64,000 bases of DNA from Salinibacterium amurskyense (GCF_002797685.1 NZ_PGFH01000001.1:248001-312000), one strand, 5' to 3'. Positions 7,695 to 16,769 are shown, counted from the stretch's first letter. Program-made: numbers and translations. The notes: generated by a model from the sequence alone, not told the origin.

Positions 7695-9321
7695 CTTCTG
7701 GCTTTCTGCGGCGAACGATGCTGCGAACAAGGCCGACAGCAAAGATCACGACGACTATCGCGGCGAACGAGAGCACAATGGGTGTCTCCCAACCGGCTTG
7801 CACGTTGATCTCACTGACCGTGGTCGACCCGATGGTTGTGCCATTGCTGCTAGTCAGGCTGATCTCGACATCCACGACACCGTTGGAGAGCGATTGAACC
7901 GGGATCTCACCTTTGGCTTGGGAGTTCGCTTCGATGCGGAGTTCTACAAGCTCATCTCCCACCGCGAGGAGTCCGGTGCGGGGATCAACCGTGATGTAGA
8001 CGGTGACAGCTTGGTTGAGGTCGTTGCTCACGGAGACAGGCAGGTAGCCGTTGTCAGCGACGAGCAGGAAGTTGCTGGCCTCCACCACGGTCACCGCGTT
8101 GCGAAGGTCACGGGAGTCGACCAGAAAGCGGTTCACTTGAGTGAGCCAGTCAGAAGGGTCCTCCGTGGGCATAGTGCCCAAGACGTCCAGCAGAGCGAGG
8201 CGACGTTCGGCTGCGAGCGAGTCGGGGTCTTCGGCGACAGAGAAGAAGGAGCGTTCGGCTCGGGCCGCATTGAACAAGCGAGTCACATCGCCGATGCGTG
8301 ATTCCGACTGCGGCATGTCCGCGATCGTGGCTGCCGTTGGCGTTCCGCTGGCCAACTCCGTTAGGGAGATCATCGTGATGGAGGGGCTTGCCGTGAGGGT
8401 GGCGAGTGCCGCGTCGAGACGCGCAGAGCTCACTTCGAGCGAGTGATCGATGGCGATGAGGACGGATGCCGTTCCCGCCGTTTGAGCCGCACCAGCATCC
8501 AGTACAGCTTCACTGAGCGCTGTGTCTGCGGCGGTGACATCGCGGTCGAGAGTGGAACCGAGGGCGTTGTCCATTGCCGCGGATGCGGTGGCGTCGGAAA
8601 TGAGCGCCGTGACACCGTCGATGGTGGTTACAGCGCCAGCGCCTGTTTTTCGTGAAACATTCGTGGACGACAACACGATGGTGCTGAAGCCACTTTCAGT
8701 GAAGGCGGTGAGGTCGCTTGCGATGACAGTGTCTGTGCGTGGGCGAAGGAAACCATCGATCGCGTAGTCCCAGTCGAGAAGCTGTTCGGTCGTGGGGTAA
8801 CCGGTAATCGTGGTTACAGCGGCATCCGCTTCAGCCTCGGCGAAATTCGCTTCATCGAGCGCAAAGTCGAAGGAAATGGGGTCGGGAGTTGACTCGAGAC
8901 CACTCTGAGTAGCGAGCGTGACATCCGCATGCGCATAGGGCAGCGGAACGACGTCGTTGCTGATGAGCGAGAGGCGCTCCAACCAAGAACGAGCTGACTC
9001 AGGAGCACTCGTGCCCAGGACGCGAATGGAGGCCAGAATCATCGGATCAATAGCGATCGCAACGGGCTTACCGGCTACGGCATCCAATTGACGAGTGAGT
9101 AAGCCAAGAGGTTCGGTGTACTCGGCGAGAGTTTCCGCATCGAGGATGCCACCATTGCCCGCGGGCACCGTCATCGGCGCCATGACCGCGACGTTGGTCT
9201 CCGCGGATGCCGTAGTAACCGCCGCAACGTCGCTGACGGCGGGTGCGGCACTGGCTCCGCTCGCGGCGAGCGTGAGCCCGAGACCGAGCGCGATGGCGGC
9301 GCTAAAGACTCTTATAGGCAA
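7687..9321 (-). CDS. Secreted, membrane-anchored protein encoded with MurJ (DUF6049-like)
   Basis: This protein of about 544 aa has an N-terminal signal peptide (PIRVFSAAIALGLGLTLAASGASA), a large Ala/Thr/Ser-rich extracytoplasmic region, and a single C-terminal membrane helix (PIVLSFAAIVVVIFAVGLV) followed by a basic tail (RSIVRRRKPEDD). This fits the actinobacterial family encoded directly upstream of murJ, known by position but with unclear function. A role in cell-envelope assembly with MurJ is inferred. Start is uncertain: TTG at 9321 places the signal peptide at the N-terminus, whereas the longer frame would run through the promoter region of the divergent gene. Confidence 0.7.
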   Translation of the reverse strand: MPIRVFSAAIALGLGLTLAASGASAAPAVSDVAAVTTASAETNVAVMAPMTVPAGNGGILDAETLAEYTEPLGLLTRQLDAVAGKPVAIAIDPMILASIRVLGTSAPESARSWLERLSLISNDVVPLPYAHADVTLATQSGLESTPDPISFDFALDEANFAEAEADAAVTTITGYPTTEQLLDWDYAIDGFLRPRTDTVIASDLTAFTESGFSTIVLSSTNVSRKTGAGAVTTIDGVTALISDATASAAMDNALGSTLDRDVTAADTALSEAVLDAGAAQTAGTASVLIAIDHSLEVSSARLDAALATLTASPSITMISLTELASGTPTAATIADMPQSESRIGDVTRLFNAARAERSFFSVAEDPDSLAAERRLALLDVLGTMPTEDPSDWLTQVNRFLVDSRDLRNAVTVVEASNFLLVADNGYLPVSVSNDLNQAVTVYITVDPRTGLLAVGDELVELRIEANSQAKGEIPVQSLSNGVVDVEISLTSSNGTTIGSTTVSEINVQAGWETPIVLSFAAIVVVIFAVGLVRSIVRRRKPEDD

Positions 9322-9445
9322 GGGGAAACCCCGTACTCTCGCTCGGCCAGCATGGTGTGAGTTTATTCGTCCTTGCCTGAGTGGTGGGTGCTTTGATGTT
9401 AACCGAGCAAACTTCACCCGATGTCCGTGCAAAACTAGTCGCACC

Positions 9446-10873
9446 ATGGAGAGTGTTGCCCACGCGATTAAGAGTCTCGACAAACTTGCCGACTCTAAGC
9501 CAGTAGCCACCCTAGCGGCGCGATTCGCTGCTGAGGGTTTTGAACTCGCGCTTGTGGGCGGACCGGTTCGGGATGCGTTCCTGGGCCGTAAGGTCACCGA
9601 CCTTGATTTCGCCACGAATGCCAACCCGGACGACATCATGCGGTTGGTAAAGCCGATCTCGGATGCCCAGTGGGACATCGGACGGGATTTCGGCACCATC
9701 GCCGCGCGTATTCATGGCGAGACCGTGGAGATCACGACGTATCGTGCGGATAGCTACGACGGCGCAACCCGCAAGCCGGTCGTTGTGTTCGGCGACTCGC
9801 TTGAGAAAGATCTTGAGCGCCGCGACTTCAGCGTCAACGCCATGGCATTGCGCCTACCGGAACGTGTTCTCGTCGACCCCTGGGGAGGAGTAGAGCACCT
9901 TCTTACTAAAACGATCAGCACACCGGGCTCCCCCGAGGTGTCGTTCGGCGATGACCCGCTGCGGATGATGCGGGCTGCACGTTTCACCTCGCAGCTGGGT
10001 TTCACCGTTGACCCCGCGACGGTGGCGGCGATGACGGAACTGGCTCCGCGCCTCAGCATCGTGAGTGTTGAGCGCGTGAGCGATGAGTTGACGAAACTCT
10101 TGAAGACAGACGACCCGGTTCCGGGCATCCGCCTCATGGTGGAGACGGGGCTCGCCGAGCAGGTTCTCCCCGAGATTCCTGCCCTGAAGCTTGAAGTGGA
10201 TGAGCACGCTCACCATAAGGACGTCTACGAGCACTCCCTGACGGTGTTGCGTCAGGCGATCGATCTCGAGAAGAGTCGGCCAGGCATTGAGGGCCCCGAC
10301 CTCATCCTGCGCATCGCGGCGCTGCTGCACGACATTGGTAAGCCATCCACGCGCAAGATCGAACGCGGTGGAGTGGTGACCTTCCACCACCACGATGTTG
10401 TGGGCGCCAAGCTCGCGACCAAGCGACTGCGGGCTCTGCGCTTCGACAAGGAAACCATTAACTCTGTTGCGCGCCTGGTGGAGCTTCACCTGCGCTTCTT
10501 CGGCTACACCGAGGGCGCGTGGACTGACTCGGCCGTACGTCGCTATGTTCGGGATGCCGGCGATCAGCTCGAGCGCCTGCACATCATTACCCGGGCGGAT
10601 GTCACTACGCGCAACGTACGCAAGGCCGATCGGTTGGCTTTTGCCTACGACGACCTCGAAGACCGCATCGCTGCCATCGCCGAGGCCGAAGGTATCGCGG
10701 CAGTACGCCCCGACCTCGATGGCGAAGAGATCATGGCGATCTTGGACCTCAAGCCGAGTCGTGAGGTAGGAGAGGCCTACAAGTTCTTGCTCGACCTGCG
10801 CCTCGACGAAGGCCCGCTGGGCGCCGACGAAGCCGAAAGACGGCTACGGATGTGGTGGGCCGAGCGCTCCTGA
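9446..10873 (+). CDS. cca: CCA tRNA nucleotidyltransferase
   Basis: This 475-aa class II nucleotidyltransferase adds or repairs the 3'-CCA end of tRNAs. It has the polymerase signature LVGGPVRDAFLGRKVTDLDFATNA (about residues 35-58), with the catalytic Asp pair. Next come the RRDFSVNAMA and DDPLRMMRAARF motifs that build the nucleotide-selecting neck. A C-terminal HD domain (IAALLHDIGKP, then HHHDVVGA) follows, as in actinobacterial PcnA/CCA proteins. Start chosen at MESVAHAI; the longer frame would read back through the neighbouring signal peptide region. It is divergent from the murJ-linked gene and precedes the rpsF operon. Confidence 0.9.
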   Translation: MESVAHAIKSLDKLADSKPVATLAARFAAEGFELALVGGPVRDAFLGRKVTDLDFATNANPDDIMRLVKPISDAQWDIGRDFGTIAARIHGETVEITTYRADSYDGATRKPVVVFGDSLEKDLERRDFSVNAMALRLPERVLVDPWGGVEHLLTKTISTPGSPEVSFGDDPLRMMRAARFTSQLGFTVDPATVAAMTELAPRLSIVSVERVSDELTKLLKTDDPVPGIRLMVETGLAEQVLPEIPALKLEVDEHAHHKDVYEHSLTVLRQAIDLEKSRPGIEGPDLILRIAALLHDIGKPSTRKIERGGVVTFHHHDVVGAKLATKRLRALRFDKETINSVARLVELHLRFFGYTEGAWTDSAVRRYVRDAGDQLERLHIITRADVTTRNVRKADRLAFAYDDLEDRIAAIAEAEGIAAVRPDLDGEEIMAILDLKPSREVGEAYKFLLDLRLDEGPLGADEAERRLRMWWAERS

Positions 10874-10893
10874 GCCTCGCTTTAATCTCCACC

Positions 10894-10923
10894 TTGAGTA
10901 TTGCCCCGCGTAACAACTACACT
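10894..10923 (+). promoter_or_regulatory. Candidate sigma-70-type promoter for rpsF operon
   Basis: TTGAGT (10894-10899) and TACACT (10918-10923) are separated by 18 bases, about 100 bases upstream of the rpsF start. The match to the -35 and -10 consensus is moderate. Confidence 0.4.
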
Positions 10924-10976
10924 AGGCAGGTTGTCTGACTGCTTTCGTGTGGTCGGATGAACGTCAACACCCTCCT

Positions 10977-10995
10977 GTTACAGACCGTCTGTAAC
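10977..10995 (+). promoter_or_regulatory. Perfect palindrome in the rpsF leader, possible S6:S18 autoregulatory hairpin
   Basis: GTTACAGACCGTCTGTAAC is a perfect 9-1-9 palindrome between the candidate promoter and the AAGGAGGT ribosome binding site (11008-11015). As RNA it would fold into an 8-bp stem with CCG in the loop. In many bacteria the S6:S18 complex binds an exposed CCG in its own rpsF leader. The match here is a simple hairpin, so that assignment is tentative; a DNA operator is the alternative. Confidence 0.45.
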
Positions 10996-11021
10996 CGTTT
11001 AAGTCCGAAGGAGGTGGGTTT

Positions 11022-11495
11022 GTGACGCATCAGTACGAACTCATGGTTATCCTCGATCCAGAGATCGACGAACGTACCGTGGCTCCCAGTCTCGACAAGT
11101 TCCTCAATGTCATCCGCAATGACGGTGGCACCATCGATAACATCGATATTTGGGGTCGCCGTCGTTTGGCCTACGAGATCAACAAGAAGACCGAAGGCAT
11201 CTACGCCGTCGTCAACTTCACCGCAGAGAGCAAGTCGACAGACGAGCTCGACCGCCAACTCTCACTCAGCGAAGCTGTCATGCGCACCAAGGTGCTGCGT
11301 GCAGAAGCTGGGTTCGCTCAGGTAGCTGCTGCCAAGAAGGTTGCTGAAGAGAAGGCTGCTCGCAAGGCTGCTGCTCCGGCAAAGACTCCTGCTGCAGACG
11401 CTAAGGCTCCTGCAGCTCCTGCTGCTCCCGCTGCTGAAACTAAGGCTCCCGCGGCTCCTGCTGCAGAAGCCAAGGCTGAAGCGGAAGCTAAGTAA
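11022..11495 (+). CDS. rpsF: 30S ribosomal protein S6 with Ala/Pro-rich C-terminal tail
   Basis: This protein binds the central domain of 16S rRNA together with S18. The N-terminal 95 residues form the standard S6 fold ([15 protein letters not shown], then [23 protein letters not shown]). After this, about 60 residues of low-complexity Lys/Ala/Pro/Glu sequence extend it to 157 aa. Tail DNA is built of imperfect GCT-rich repeats, suggesting slippage growth. It starts with GTG after a strong AAGGAGGT. It is the first gene of rpsF-ssb-rpsR-rplI, with two bases before ssb. Confidence 0.95.
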   Translation: MTHQYELMVILDPEIDERTVAPSLDKFLNVIRNDGGTIDNIDIWGRRRLAYEINKKTEGIYAVVNFTAESKSTDELDRQLSLSEAVMRTKVLRAEAGFAQVAAAKKVAEEKAARKAAAPAKTPAADAKAPAAPAAPAAETKAPAAPAAEAKAEAEAK

Positions 11496-11497
11496 CC

Positions 11498-12007
11498 GTG
11501 GCCGGCGAAACAGTCATTACGGTCGTGGGAAACCTCACGGCAGATCCCGAACTGCGTTACACGCAGGGTGGACTTGCCGTAGCTAACTTCACCATTGCCT
11601 CTACGCCGCGCACCTTCGATCGAGCATCCAACGAGTGGAAAGACGGAGAAGCACTATTCCTCCGCGCTTCCTGCTGGCGTGAATTCGCCGAGCACGTTGC
11701 CAGCTCACTGACTAAGGGAACCCGCGTTGTTGCGCAGGGTCGCCTCCGTCAGCGTTCCTACGAAACCAAAGAGGGCGAAAAGCGCACGAGCATGGAACTG
11801 GAGATCGACGAGATCGGTCCCAGCCTCCGCTATGCAACGACGCAGATCACCCGCGCCCCCCGTGACAGCTCAGCTCCTCGTGGAGTTCAGCAGAACAACG
11901 GCGGCGGCCAGTCAAACGAAGAGCCGTGGGCAGCTAGCGCTCCTGCAGCATCCTCGGGCGACGTGTGGAACACCCCTGGCAACTACTCCGACGAGACGCC
12001 TTTCTAG
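11498..12007 (+). CDS. ssb: Single-stranded DNA-binding protein
   Basis: This 169-aa homotetrameric protein protects single-stranded DNA during replication and repair. An N-terminal OB fold ([27 protein letters not shown], then [15 protein letters not shown]) covers about 110 residues. A Gly/Asn/Gln-rich linker follows, then the acidic partner-binding tip SDETPF at the very C-terminus. Length is typical. It starts with GTG two bases after rpsF. Confidence 0.95.
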   Translation: MAGETVITVVGNLTADPELRYTQGGLAVANFTIASTPRTFDRASNEWKDGEALFLRASCWREFAEHVASSLTKGTRVVAQGRLRQRSYETKEGEKRTSMELEIDEIGPSLRYATTQITRAPRDSSAPRGVQQNNGGGQSNEEPWAASAPAASSGDVWNTPGNYSDETPF

Positions 12008-12049
12008 GCCCTCGGCGCTCAGTCTTAAATACAGAAAGAAGTAACACTC

Positions 12050-12313
12050 ATGGCAGGAAAGAGCAGCGGCGACCGCCGCAAGCCCATCCGCAAAGGCAAG
12101 GACGGCAAGAACGCCGCACCCGCCAAGTCGATCCGCGTAGGCGTCATCGACTACAAGGATGTCGCAACGCTTCGTAAGTTCATCTCCGAGCGTGGAAAGA
12201 TCCGCGCCCGTCGTATCACCGGTGTTTCCGTTCAGGAGCAGCGTCTCATCGCCACGGCCGTCAAGAACGCCCGTGAGATGGCATTGCTGCCCTACGCCGG
12301 CGCAGGCCGTTAA
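12050..12313 (+). CDS. rpsR: 30S ribosomal protein S18, zinc-free form
   Basis: This 87-aa partner of S6 on the small subunit platform is recognised by VDYKD-like [27 protein letters not shown] and the C-terminal [12 protein letters not shown]. It contains no cysteine, so the Cys motifs of zinc-binding (C+) S18 proteins are missing. A longer Lys/Arg-rich N-terminus takes their place. Being in the main rpsF operon, it is likely the housekeeping copy, not a stress-induced paralogue. Confidence 0.93.
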   Translation: MAGKSSGDRRKPIRKGKDGKNAAPAKSIRVGVIDYKDVATLRKFISERGKIRARRITGVSVQEQRLIATAVKNAREMALLPYAGAGR

Positions 12314-12325
12314 GGAGCCACCGAC

Positions 12326-12778
12326 ATGTCAAAGCTCATCCTCACTCACGAAGTGACCGGTCTCGGCGCGCCTGGCGACGTTGTAGACGTAAAGAACGGC
12401 TTCGCTCGTAACTACCTCATCCCCCAGGGCTTCGCCGTGGCGTGGACTCGCGGTGGCGAAAAGCAGGTTGAATCCATCAAGGCAGCACGCGCATCGCGCG
12501 AGCACGCCACTCTCGAAGAAGCGCAGGACCTCAAGGCTCGCCTCCAGGCGACCAAGGTCAAGCTCACCGTGACCGCTGGTCAGGGTGGACGTCTGTTCGG
12601 TTCGGTCAAGCCCGCACACGTAGCAGATGCTGTTGCCGCTGCAGGACTTGGCGACATCGACAAGCGCAAGATCGAGATCACCTCGGCAATCAAGATTGTT
12701 GGAGATCACGAAGCTACGATCCGTCTGCGTGACGACATTGTTGCCACGATCACCCTTCAGGTGGTTGCTAGCAAGTAA
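12326..12778 (+). CDS. rplI: 50S ribosomal protein L9
   Basis: This 150-aa elongated protein binds domain V of 23S rRNA. The N-terminal domain is clear ([35 protein letters not shown]), followed by the connecting helix and C-terminal domain ([23 protein letters not shown]). Length is standard. It is the last gene of the rpsF operon and is followed by a strong hairpin. Confidence 0.95.
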   Translation: MSKLILTHEVTGLGAPGDVVDVKNGFARNYLIPQGFAVAWTRGGEKQVESIKAARASREHATLEEAQDLKARLQATKVKLTVTAGQGGRLFGSVKPAHVADAVAAAGLGDIDKRKIEITSAIKIVGDHEATIRLRDDIVATITLQVVASK

Positions 12779-12788
12779 CTGTTTTAGA

Positions 12789-12824
12789 ACAAGGACGACG
12801 GGCCGTTTGGCTCGTCGTCCTTGT
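12789..12824 (+). terminator. Strong hairpin after rplI
   Basis: ACAAGGACGACG (12789-12800) pairs perfectly with CGTCGTCCTTGT (12813-12824), closing an inner GCC/GGC pairing and a short loop. Only GGTTTAAG follows rather than a long T-run, but the stem strength and position support termination of the rpsF operon. Confidence 0.75.
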
Positions 12825-12849
12825 GGTTTAAGGGCCGTTGTCAAGGGTT

Positions 12850-13046
12850 TTGTACACAGGATTTGGAAAAATGCGGAACCCTCAAGCACGACTTTAGGTA
12901 TGTTTCTACACACCGTGTGTGAAAAGTAAAAGTGCTGGTCAAGCGTCTATTTCAGTCATTACTCACTGTTGTTTCCACAGGAGTTTCCACAGCTTGTTCA
13001 CACGGTCCCCGGCGTTTCGCCGGAGTTGTGCACAACGTTATCCACA
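12850..13046 (+). promoter_or_regulatory. Cluster of DnaA-box-like 9-mers upstream of dnaB
   Basis: In the 396-base gap before dnaB are TTGTACACA (12850-12858), TTGTTCACA (12994-13002), TTGTGCACA (13026-13034) and a perfect TTATCCACA (13038-13046). Two GTTTCCACA (12971-12979, 12983-12991) are weaker. All are in the same orientation. A CCGGCG/CGCCGG hairpin (13009-13023) sits among them. The rest of the gap shows no gene. The cluster suggests DnaA binding, perhaps to regulate dnaB or titrate DnaA. Confidence 0.55.
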
Positions 13047-13174
13047 GCCCCAGTTGTGGGTAGTTGATTCTGGTTCGTAAGGTGAAGCAGCCTTGAAGCG
13101 GGACTCGCTCTGAAGCTAGCCCGAGTGTCGGGGGTTGCCCGTATAACTAGGGCTGCCCCACTAGGAGGAAAACT

Positions 13175-14563
13175 ATGTCGATTGCGCATCTAGGCCTTGC
13201 TGGCGACGATCGCCAATCCGGCGAATCTCGCGGCGGCTCGCGAGGAGACCGCGTTCCTCCCCACGACCTTCTCGCTGAACAGAGCGCCATCGGTGGAATG
13301 CTCCTGAGCAAGGATGCCGTAGCCGACGTCATCGAAACCGTGCGCGGTGTGGACTTCTATGTCCCCAAGCACGAAACGATCTTCAACGCGGTGCTCACCC
13401 TCTACTCGCACGGTGAACCGACGGATGTCATTGCCGTCACCGACGAACTCACCAAAACGGGTGAACTCTCTCGCGCGGGTGGAGTCGAATACCTCCACAC
13501 GCTGACAGGACTTGTTCCTACCGCGGCCAACGCCGGCTTCTACGCGACCATCGTTACGGAGAAAGCTGTACTGCGTCGCCTTGTCGAGGCAGGTACCCGC
13601 ATCGTTCAGATGGGCTATGCCAGCGAAGGTGAAGTTCTCGACCTCGTCAACAACGCCCAGGCCGAGATCTACTCGGTGACCGGCGGCGTCGAAACCGAAG
13701 ACTACGTTCCCCTCACGATGGCCGTCGAAAGCGCCATCGACGAGATCGAAGCAGCGCGCGGCCGCGACGGGCAGATGATCGGTGTTCCCACCGGCTTCGC
13801 TGAGCTCGATGAACTCACCAACGGACTACACCCCGGTCAGCTGATCATTTTGGCCGCGCGACCAGCTATCGGTAAGTCGACTCTTGGTTTGGACTTTGCT
13901 CGCGCAGCATCCATCCACAATGACCTGCCCTCGATCGTGTTCTCGCTCGAAATGGGTCGAAGCGAAATCGCTATGCGTTTGTTGTCGGCAGAAGCCAGTG
14001 TTCCTCTGCAGCACATGCGTAAGGGCTCGGTGCATGCGAACGACTGGACCACGATCGCTCAGACCCGTGGTCGCATCAACGATGCACCGCTCTATATCGA
14101 CGACAGCCCCAACATGACCCTGGTTGAGATTCGCGCCAAGTGCCGTCGACTCAAGCAAAAGGTTGGCCTGCGCATGGTCATCATCGACTACCTGCAGCTC
14201 ATGACGAGCGGTAAGAAAGTTGAATCGCGTCAGCAAGAGGTTAGTGAGTTCTCGCGTGCTCTCAAGCTTCTCGCTAAGGAGCTCGAAGTTCCCGTTATTG
14301 CTATCTCTCAGCTGAACCGTGGTCCTGAGCAGCGAGCCGACAAGAAGCCTGCGCTCTCCGACCTTCGTGAATCAGGATCGCTCGAGCAAGACGCCGACAT
14401 GGTGATCCTGCTGCACCGTGAGAGCGCCTACGAAGCAGATAGCCCGCGCGCCGGTGAAGCTGACCTGATCATTGCCAAGCACCGTAACGGACCGACACGC
14501 ACCGTCACCGTGGGCTTCCACGGTCACTTCTCGCGCTTCGTCGACCTTCCGCCCGGCTCCTAA
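13175..14563 (+). CDS. dnaB: Replicative DNA helicase DnaB
   Basis: This 462-aa ring helicase unwinds DNA at the replication fork. The N-terminal domain (PPHDLLAEQSAIGGMLLS) is followed by a RecA-like domain. That domain has Walker A in ARPAIGKSTLGLDFAR (about residues 231-246), Walker B in LRMVIIDYLQLM, and the VIAISQLNRGPEQR and DLRESGSLEQDADMV motifs. It has no intein, unlike some actinobacterial DnaB genes. AGGAGG lies just before the ATG. A DnaA-box cluster precedes it. Confidence 0.97.
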   Translation: MSIAHLGLAGDDRQSGESRGGSRGDRVPPHDLLAEQSAIGGMLLSKDAVADVIETVRGVDFYVPKHETIFNAVLTLYSHGEPTDVIAVTDELTKTGELSRAGGVEYLHTLTGLVPTAANAGFYATIVTEKAVLRRLVEAGTRIVQMGYASEGEVLDLVNNAQAEIYSVTGGVETEDYVPLTMAVESAIDEIEAARGRDGQMIGVPTGFAELDELTNGLHPGQLIILAARPAIGKSTLGLDFARAASIHNDLPSIVFSLEMGRSEIAMRLLSAEASVPLQHMRKGSVHANDWTTIAQTRGRINDAPLYIDDSPNMTLVEIRAKCRRLKQKVGLRMVIIDYLQLMTSGKKVESRQQEVSEFSRALKLLAKELEVPVIAISQLNRGPEQRADKKPALSDLRESGSLEQDADMVILLHRESAYEADSPRAGEADLIIAKHRNGPTRTVTVGFHGHFSRFVDLPPGS

Positions 14564-14635
14564 GCACCAGGGCAAGAGATCGTTGCAAGCGGCCTAGACT
14601 AGAAGCACCCGCTTGTTCAGAAAGAAGGCGATCGC

Positions 14636-15283
14636 TTGACTAGTGCTCACACCGAGCCGCTGCCTGCATCTACTGCGTGGTACGTGCCCTTAGCTCGCGC
14701 CATCCCCGCGCTGATTCTCGCTGTTGTCATCACGTTCTCGGCTGACCACTCGTCGCGCCTTGGGCTTGTCACGCTGGCCAGCTACACGCTTATCGTCGGC
14801 GCCGTGCTGTTGACTGCGAGCGTGCTCTCCACGCACCGTGGAATCGGGCGCAACCTCACGATTGCTCAGGGCGTGCTTTCGATCGCTACCGCCATCGCCG
14901 CCTTCATCGCGTCGAACGGTGGGCAAGCCTACTTCGTCTTCCTGCTGACTGCGTTCGCCGCGATCACCGGATTCATCGAGCTCTATCTCGGGCTGCGCAG
15001 CCGCGGCCGCGACGCATCATCGCGCGACTGGGTATTTGTTGGCAGCCTCACCGCGCTGCTCGCCCTCGTAGTGCTGCTCGTGCCGCCGGGATTCAGCCAA
15101 CCCTTTACTGGGCCGGATGGAATCGACCGTGAACTCACGGCATCCATCGTGGTGGTCGGACTTCTCGGAGCCTATTGGGCCATCCTTGGTGTGTACCTAG
15201 TGATTGCTGCACTCTCGCTCAAGTGGAGCACAACCGATCATGATGCTGTTACGGCAGCCGTGCAAGAGAAAGAGGACCAGTGA
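14636..15283 (+). CDS. Integral membrane protein, HdeD/DUF308-like
   Basis: This 215-aa protein has about six hydrophobic segments (for example ALILAVVITFS, LASYTLIVGAVLLTA, YFVFLLTAFAAITGFIELYLG, WVFVGSLTALLALVVLLV). The repeated GF-x-E-L-Y-x-G pattern resembles the DUF308/HdeD-type membrane family, but the match is not strong. It starts with TTG after AAGAAGG. Its stop overlaps the start of the next small membrane protein by four bases, so they are cotranscribed. Function unknown. Confidence 0.65.
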   Translation: MTSAHTEPLPASTAWYVPLARAIPALILAVVITFSADHSSRLGLVTLASYTLIVGAVLLTASVLSTHRGIGRNLTIAQGVLSIATAIAAFIASNGGQAYFVFLLTAFAAITGFIELYLGLRSRGRDASSRDWVFVGSLTALLALVVLLVPPGFSQPFTGPDGIDRELTASIVVVGLLGAYWAILGVYLVIAALSLKWSTTDHDAVTAAVQEKEDQ

Positions 15284-15525
15284 CTACCCCAGACAAGCGT
15301 GACCGCACGCGCCCCGCAGAGATGCTCGGCCTCTCCGCAGTTTTCGGGCTGTTCACGGGACTGGTGGTTTTCATGGCTACCCGCGACCTGATGCTCGGCC
15401 TCATCTTTGCTGGTGTTGCATTCATCGTGTCGCTGGTCGTTATTGCGATGCTCACGCTCGCGGTGCGCCCCGACAAGAACGAGCTCCTCGATCTCGATGA
15501 GCAAGATCGCGAAGCCGGGCACTAG
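15280..15525 (+). CDS. Small two-helix membrane protein
   Basis: This 81-aa protein has two hydrophobic helices (MLGLSAVFGLFTGLVVFMATRDLMLG and LIFAGVAFIVSLVVIAMLTLAV) between charged ends. GTGA overlap with the preceding gene indicates translational coupling. This is likely the family of small membrane proteins commonly encoded by Microbacteriaceae near dnaB. No function can be assigned. Confidence 0.65.
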   Translation: MTTPDKRDRTRPAEMLGLSAVFGLFTGLVVFMATRDLMLGLIFAGVAFIVSLVVIAMLTLAVRPDKNELLDLDEQDREAGH

Positions 15526-15633
15526 CCTCCTCCCGTTCTGACCAGCCGCCGAGAGGTGGCCCAGCGCGGCAATAATTGCGGCGCGCCCGGGGTTCACAAT
15601 TTCGCCCGAGGCTCTTTGACTCTCAGTCTTTAT

Positions 15634-15652
15634 TAAGGTTAGGCTTACCTAA
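15634..15652. promoter_or_regulatory. DtxR/IdeR-type iron box upstream of siderophore importer
   Basis: TAAGGTTAGGCTTACCTAA closely matches the DtxR/IdeR operator TTAGGTTAGGCTAACCTAA, with two mismatches. It lies 75 bases upstream of the lipoprotein start. Iron-loaded DtxR should repress the operon here. Confidence 0.9.
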
Positions 15653-15726
15653 GCAACGCTCGCTGCAGCGGGTGTTGCGTTTTTACGCCCGACCGCTTTC
15701 GGTCATCCGAAATAACTAAGGACACC

Positions 15727-16710
15727 ATGAACTTTTCACGAACCCGGCACGGAGTACTCGTTGGAGTGCTGGCGCTCGCTCTTGCTGCCTGCAGCACTGC
15801 GACGCCTGAAACTGCAGATTCAGACGGAGCTGAAGCATCCGTTCAGTTCGAGGACAACAACGGCAGCCAGACCGTAGCGACTCCGTTCACTTCGGTCGTT
15901 GCCACTGACAACCTCACTTTCGAGACGCTCGACTCGTGGGGTATCGAACTCAGCGCCGCCGCTGTCGCCCTAATGCCCAGCACGATTTCGTACACGCAGG
16001 ACGACTCGATAATCGACCTCGGCAACCACGGCGAGCCCGACCTCGAGGCTGTCGTTGCAGTTCAGCCCGACCTGATCATCAACGGCCAGCGCTTCACGCA
16101 GTACTACGATGACTTCGCCAAGCTCGTTCCCGATGCTGTGATTGTGTCGCTGGACCCGCGCGAGGGTGAGCCCTTCGACGCCGAGCTCAAGCGCCAGATC
16201 ACTGTTCTCGGTGAGATCTTCGGCAAGCAGGCAGAGGCCGAGCAGTTGAATGCTGACTTCGACGCCTCCATCGAGCGAGTGAACGCGGCTTACAACGGCG
16301 AAGACTCCGTGATGGCCGTCATCACCTCCGGCGGAGAGATCGGATACTCGGCTCCGAGCGTCGGTCGTACCCTCGGTCCGCTCTTCGACATCTTCGACTT
16401 CACCGCCGCACTGGCTGTCGATGACAGCAGCGAAGACCACCAGGGTGACGACATCTCGGTAGAGGCAATCGCTGATTCCAACCCCGACTGGATTCTGGTC
16501 ATGGACCGTGACGCCGCAATTCTCGCTGACGACCCCACCTACGTACCGGGCAGCGAAGTTCTTGAGAACTCCGAAGCACTCTCGGGCGTTACCGCGGTTC
16601 AGGAAAGCAACCTCGTATACATGCCGGCTGACACGTACCTGAACGAAGGTATCCAGACGTACACCGAGTTCTTCAACGCACTCGCTGACGCGCTAGAAGC
16701 CAAGAACTAG
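15727..16710 (+). CDS. Iron-siderophore ABC transporter, substrate-binding lipoprotein
   Basis: This 327-aa lipoprotein has a signal peptide ending in a lipobox (LALAAC, Cys about residue 22). The body is a class III periplasmic-binding fold: DNLTFETLDSWGIELSAAAVAL, then VAVQPDLIINGQRF, then IADSNPDWILVMDRDAAI. The pattern resembles catecholate-siderophore receptors of the CeuE/YclQ group. It is the first gene of a four-gene importer and is preceded by an iron box. A 13-bp hairpin separates it from the permease genes, probably allowing higher expression of the binding protein. Confidence 0.88.
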   Translation: MNFSRTRHGVLVGVLALALAACSTATPETADSDGAEASVQFEDNNGSQTVATPFTSVVATDNLTFETLDSWGIELSAAAVALMPSTISYTQDDSIIDLGNHGEPDLEAVVAVQPDLIINGQRFTQYYDDFAKLVPDAVIVSLDPREGEPFDAELKRQITVLGEIFGKQAEAEQLNADFDASIERVNAAYNGEDSVMAVITSGGEIGYSAPSVGRTLGPLFDIFDFTAALAVDDSSEDHQGDDISVEAIADSNPDWILVMDRDAAILADDPTYVPGSEVLENSEALSGVTAVQESNLVYMPADTYLNEGIQTYTEFFNALADALEAKN

Positions 16711-16721
16711 CGTTACTCACG

Positions 16722-16769
16722 CCGTTCGGTGCTGAAGCTTGCCCCCGGGCGAGTTCCAGCACCGAACGG
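16722..16769 (+). terminator. Intercistronic hairpin after siderophore-binding protein gene
   Basis: CCGTTCGGTGCTG (16722-16734) and CAGCACCGAACGG (16757-16769) form a perfect 13-bp stem. There is no T-run. It likely works as a partial terminator or 3'-end stabiliser that lowers downstream permease expression. Confidence 0.75.

Noticed and set aside
8644-8659. parS-like TGTTTTTCGTGAAACA inside the MurJ-linked gene
   Set aside because: Two core mismatches make it a poor match, probably chance within coding DNA.
9322-9699. Extended N-terminus of the MurJ-linked secreted protein
   Set aside because: The extension overlaps the divergent CCA gene and its upstream region, and would bury the signal peptide 120 residues inside.
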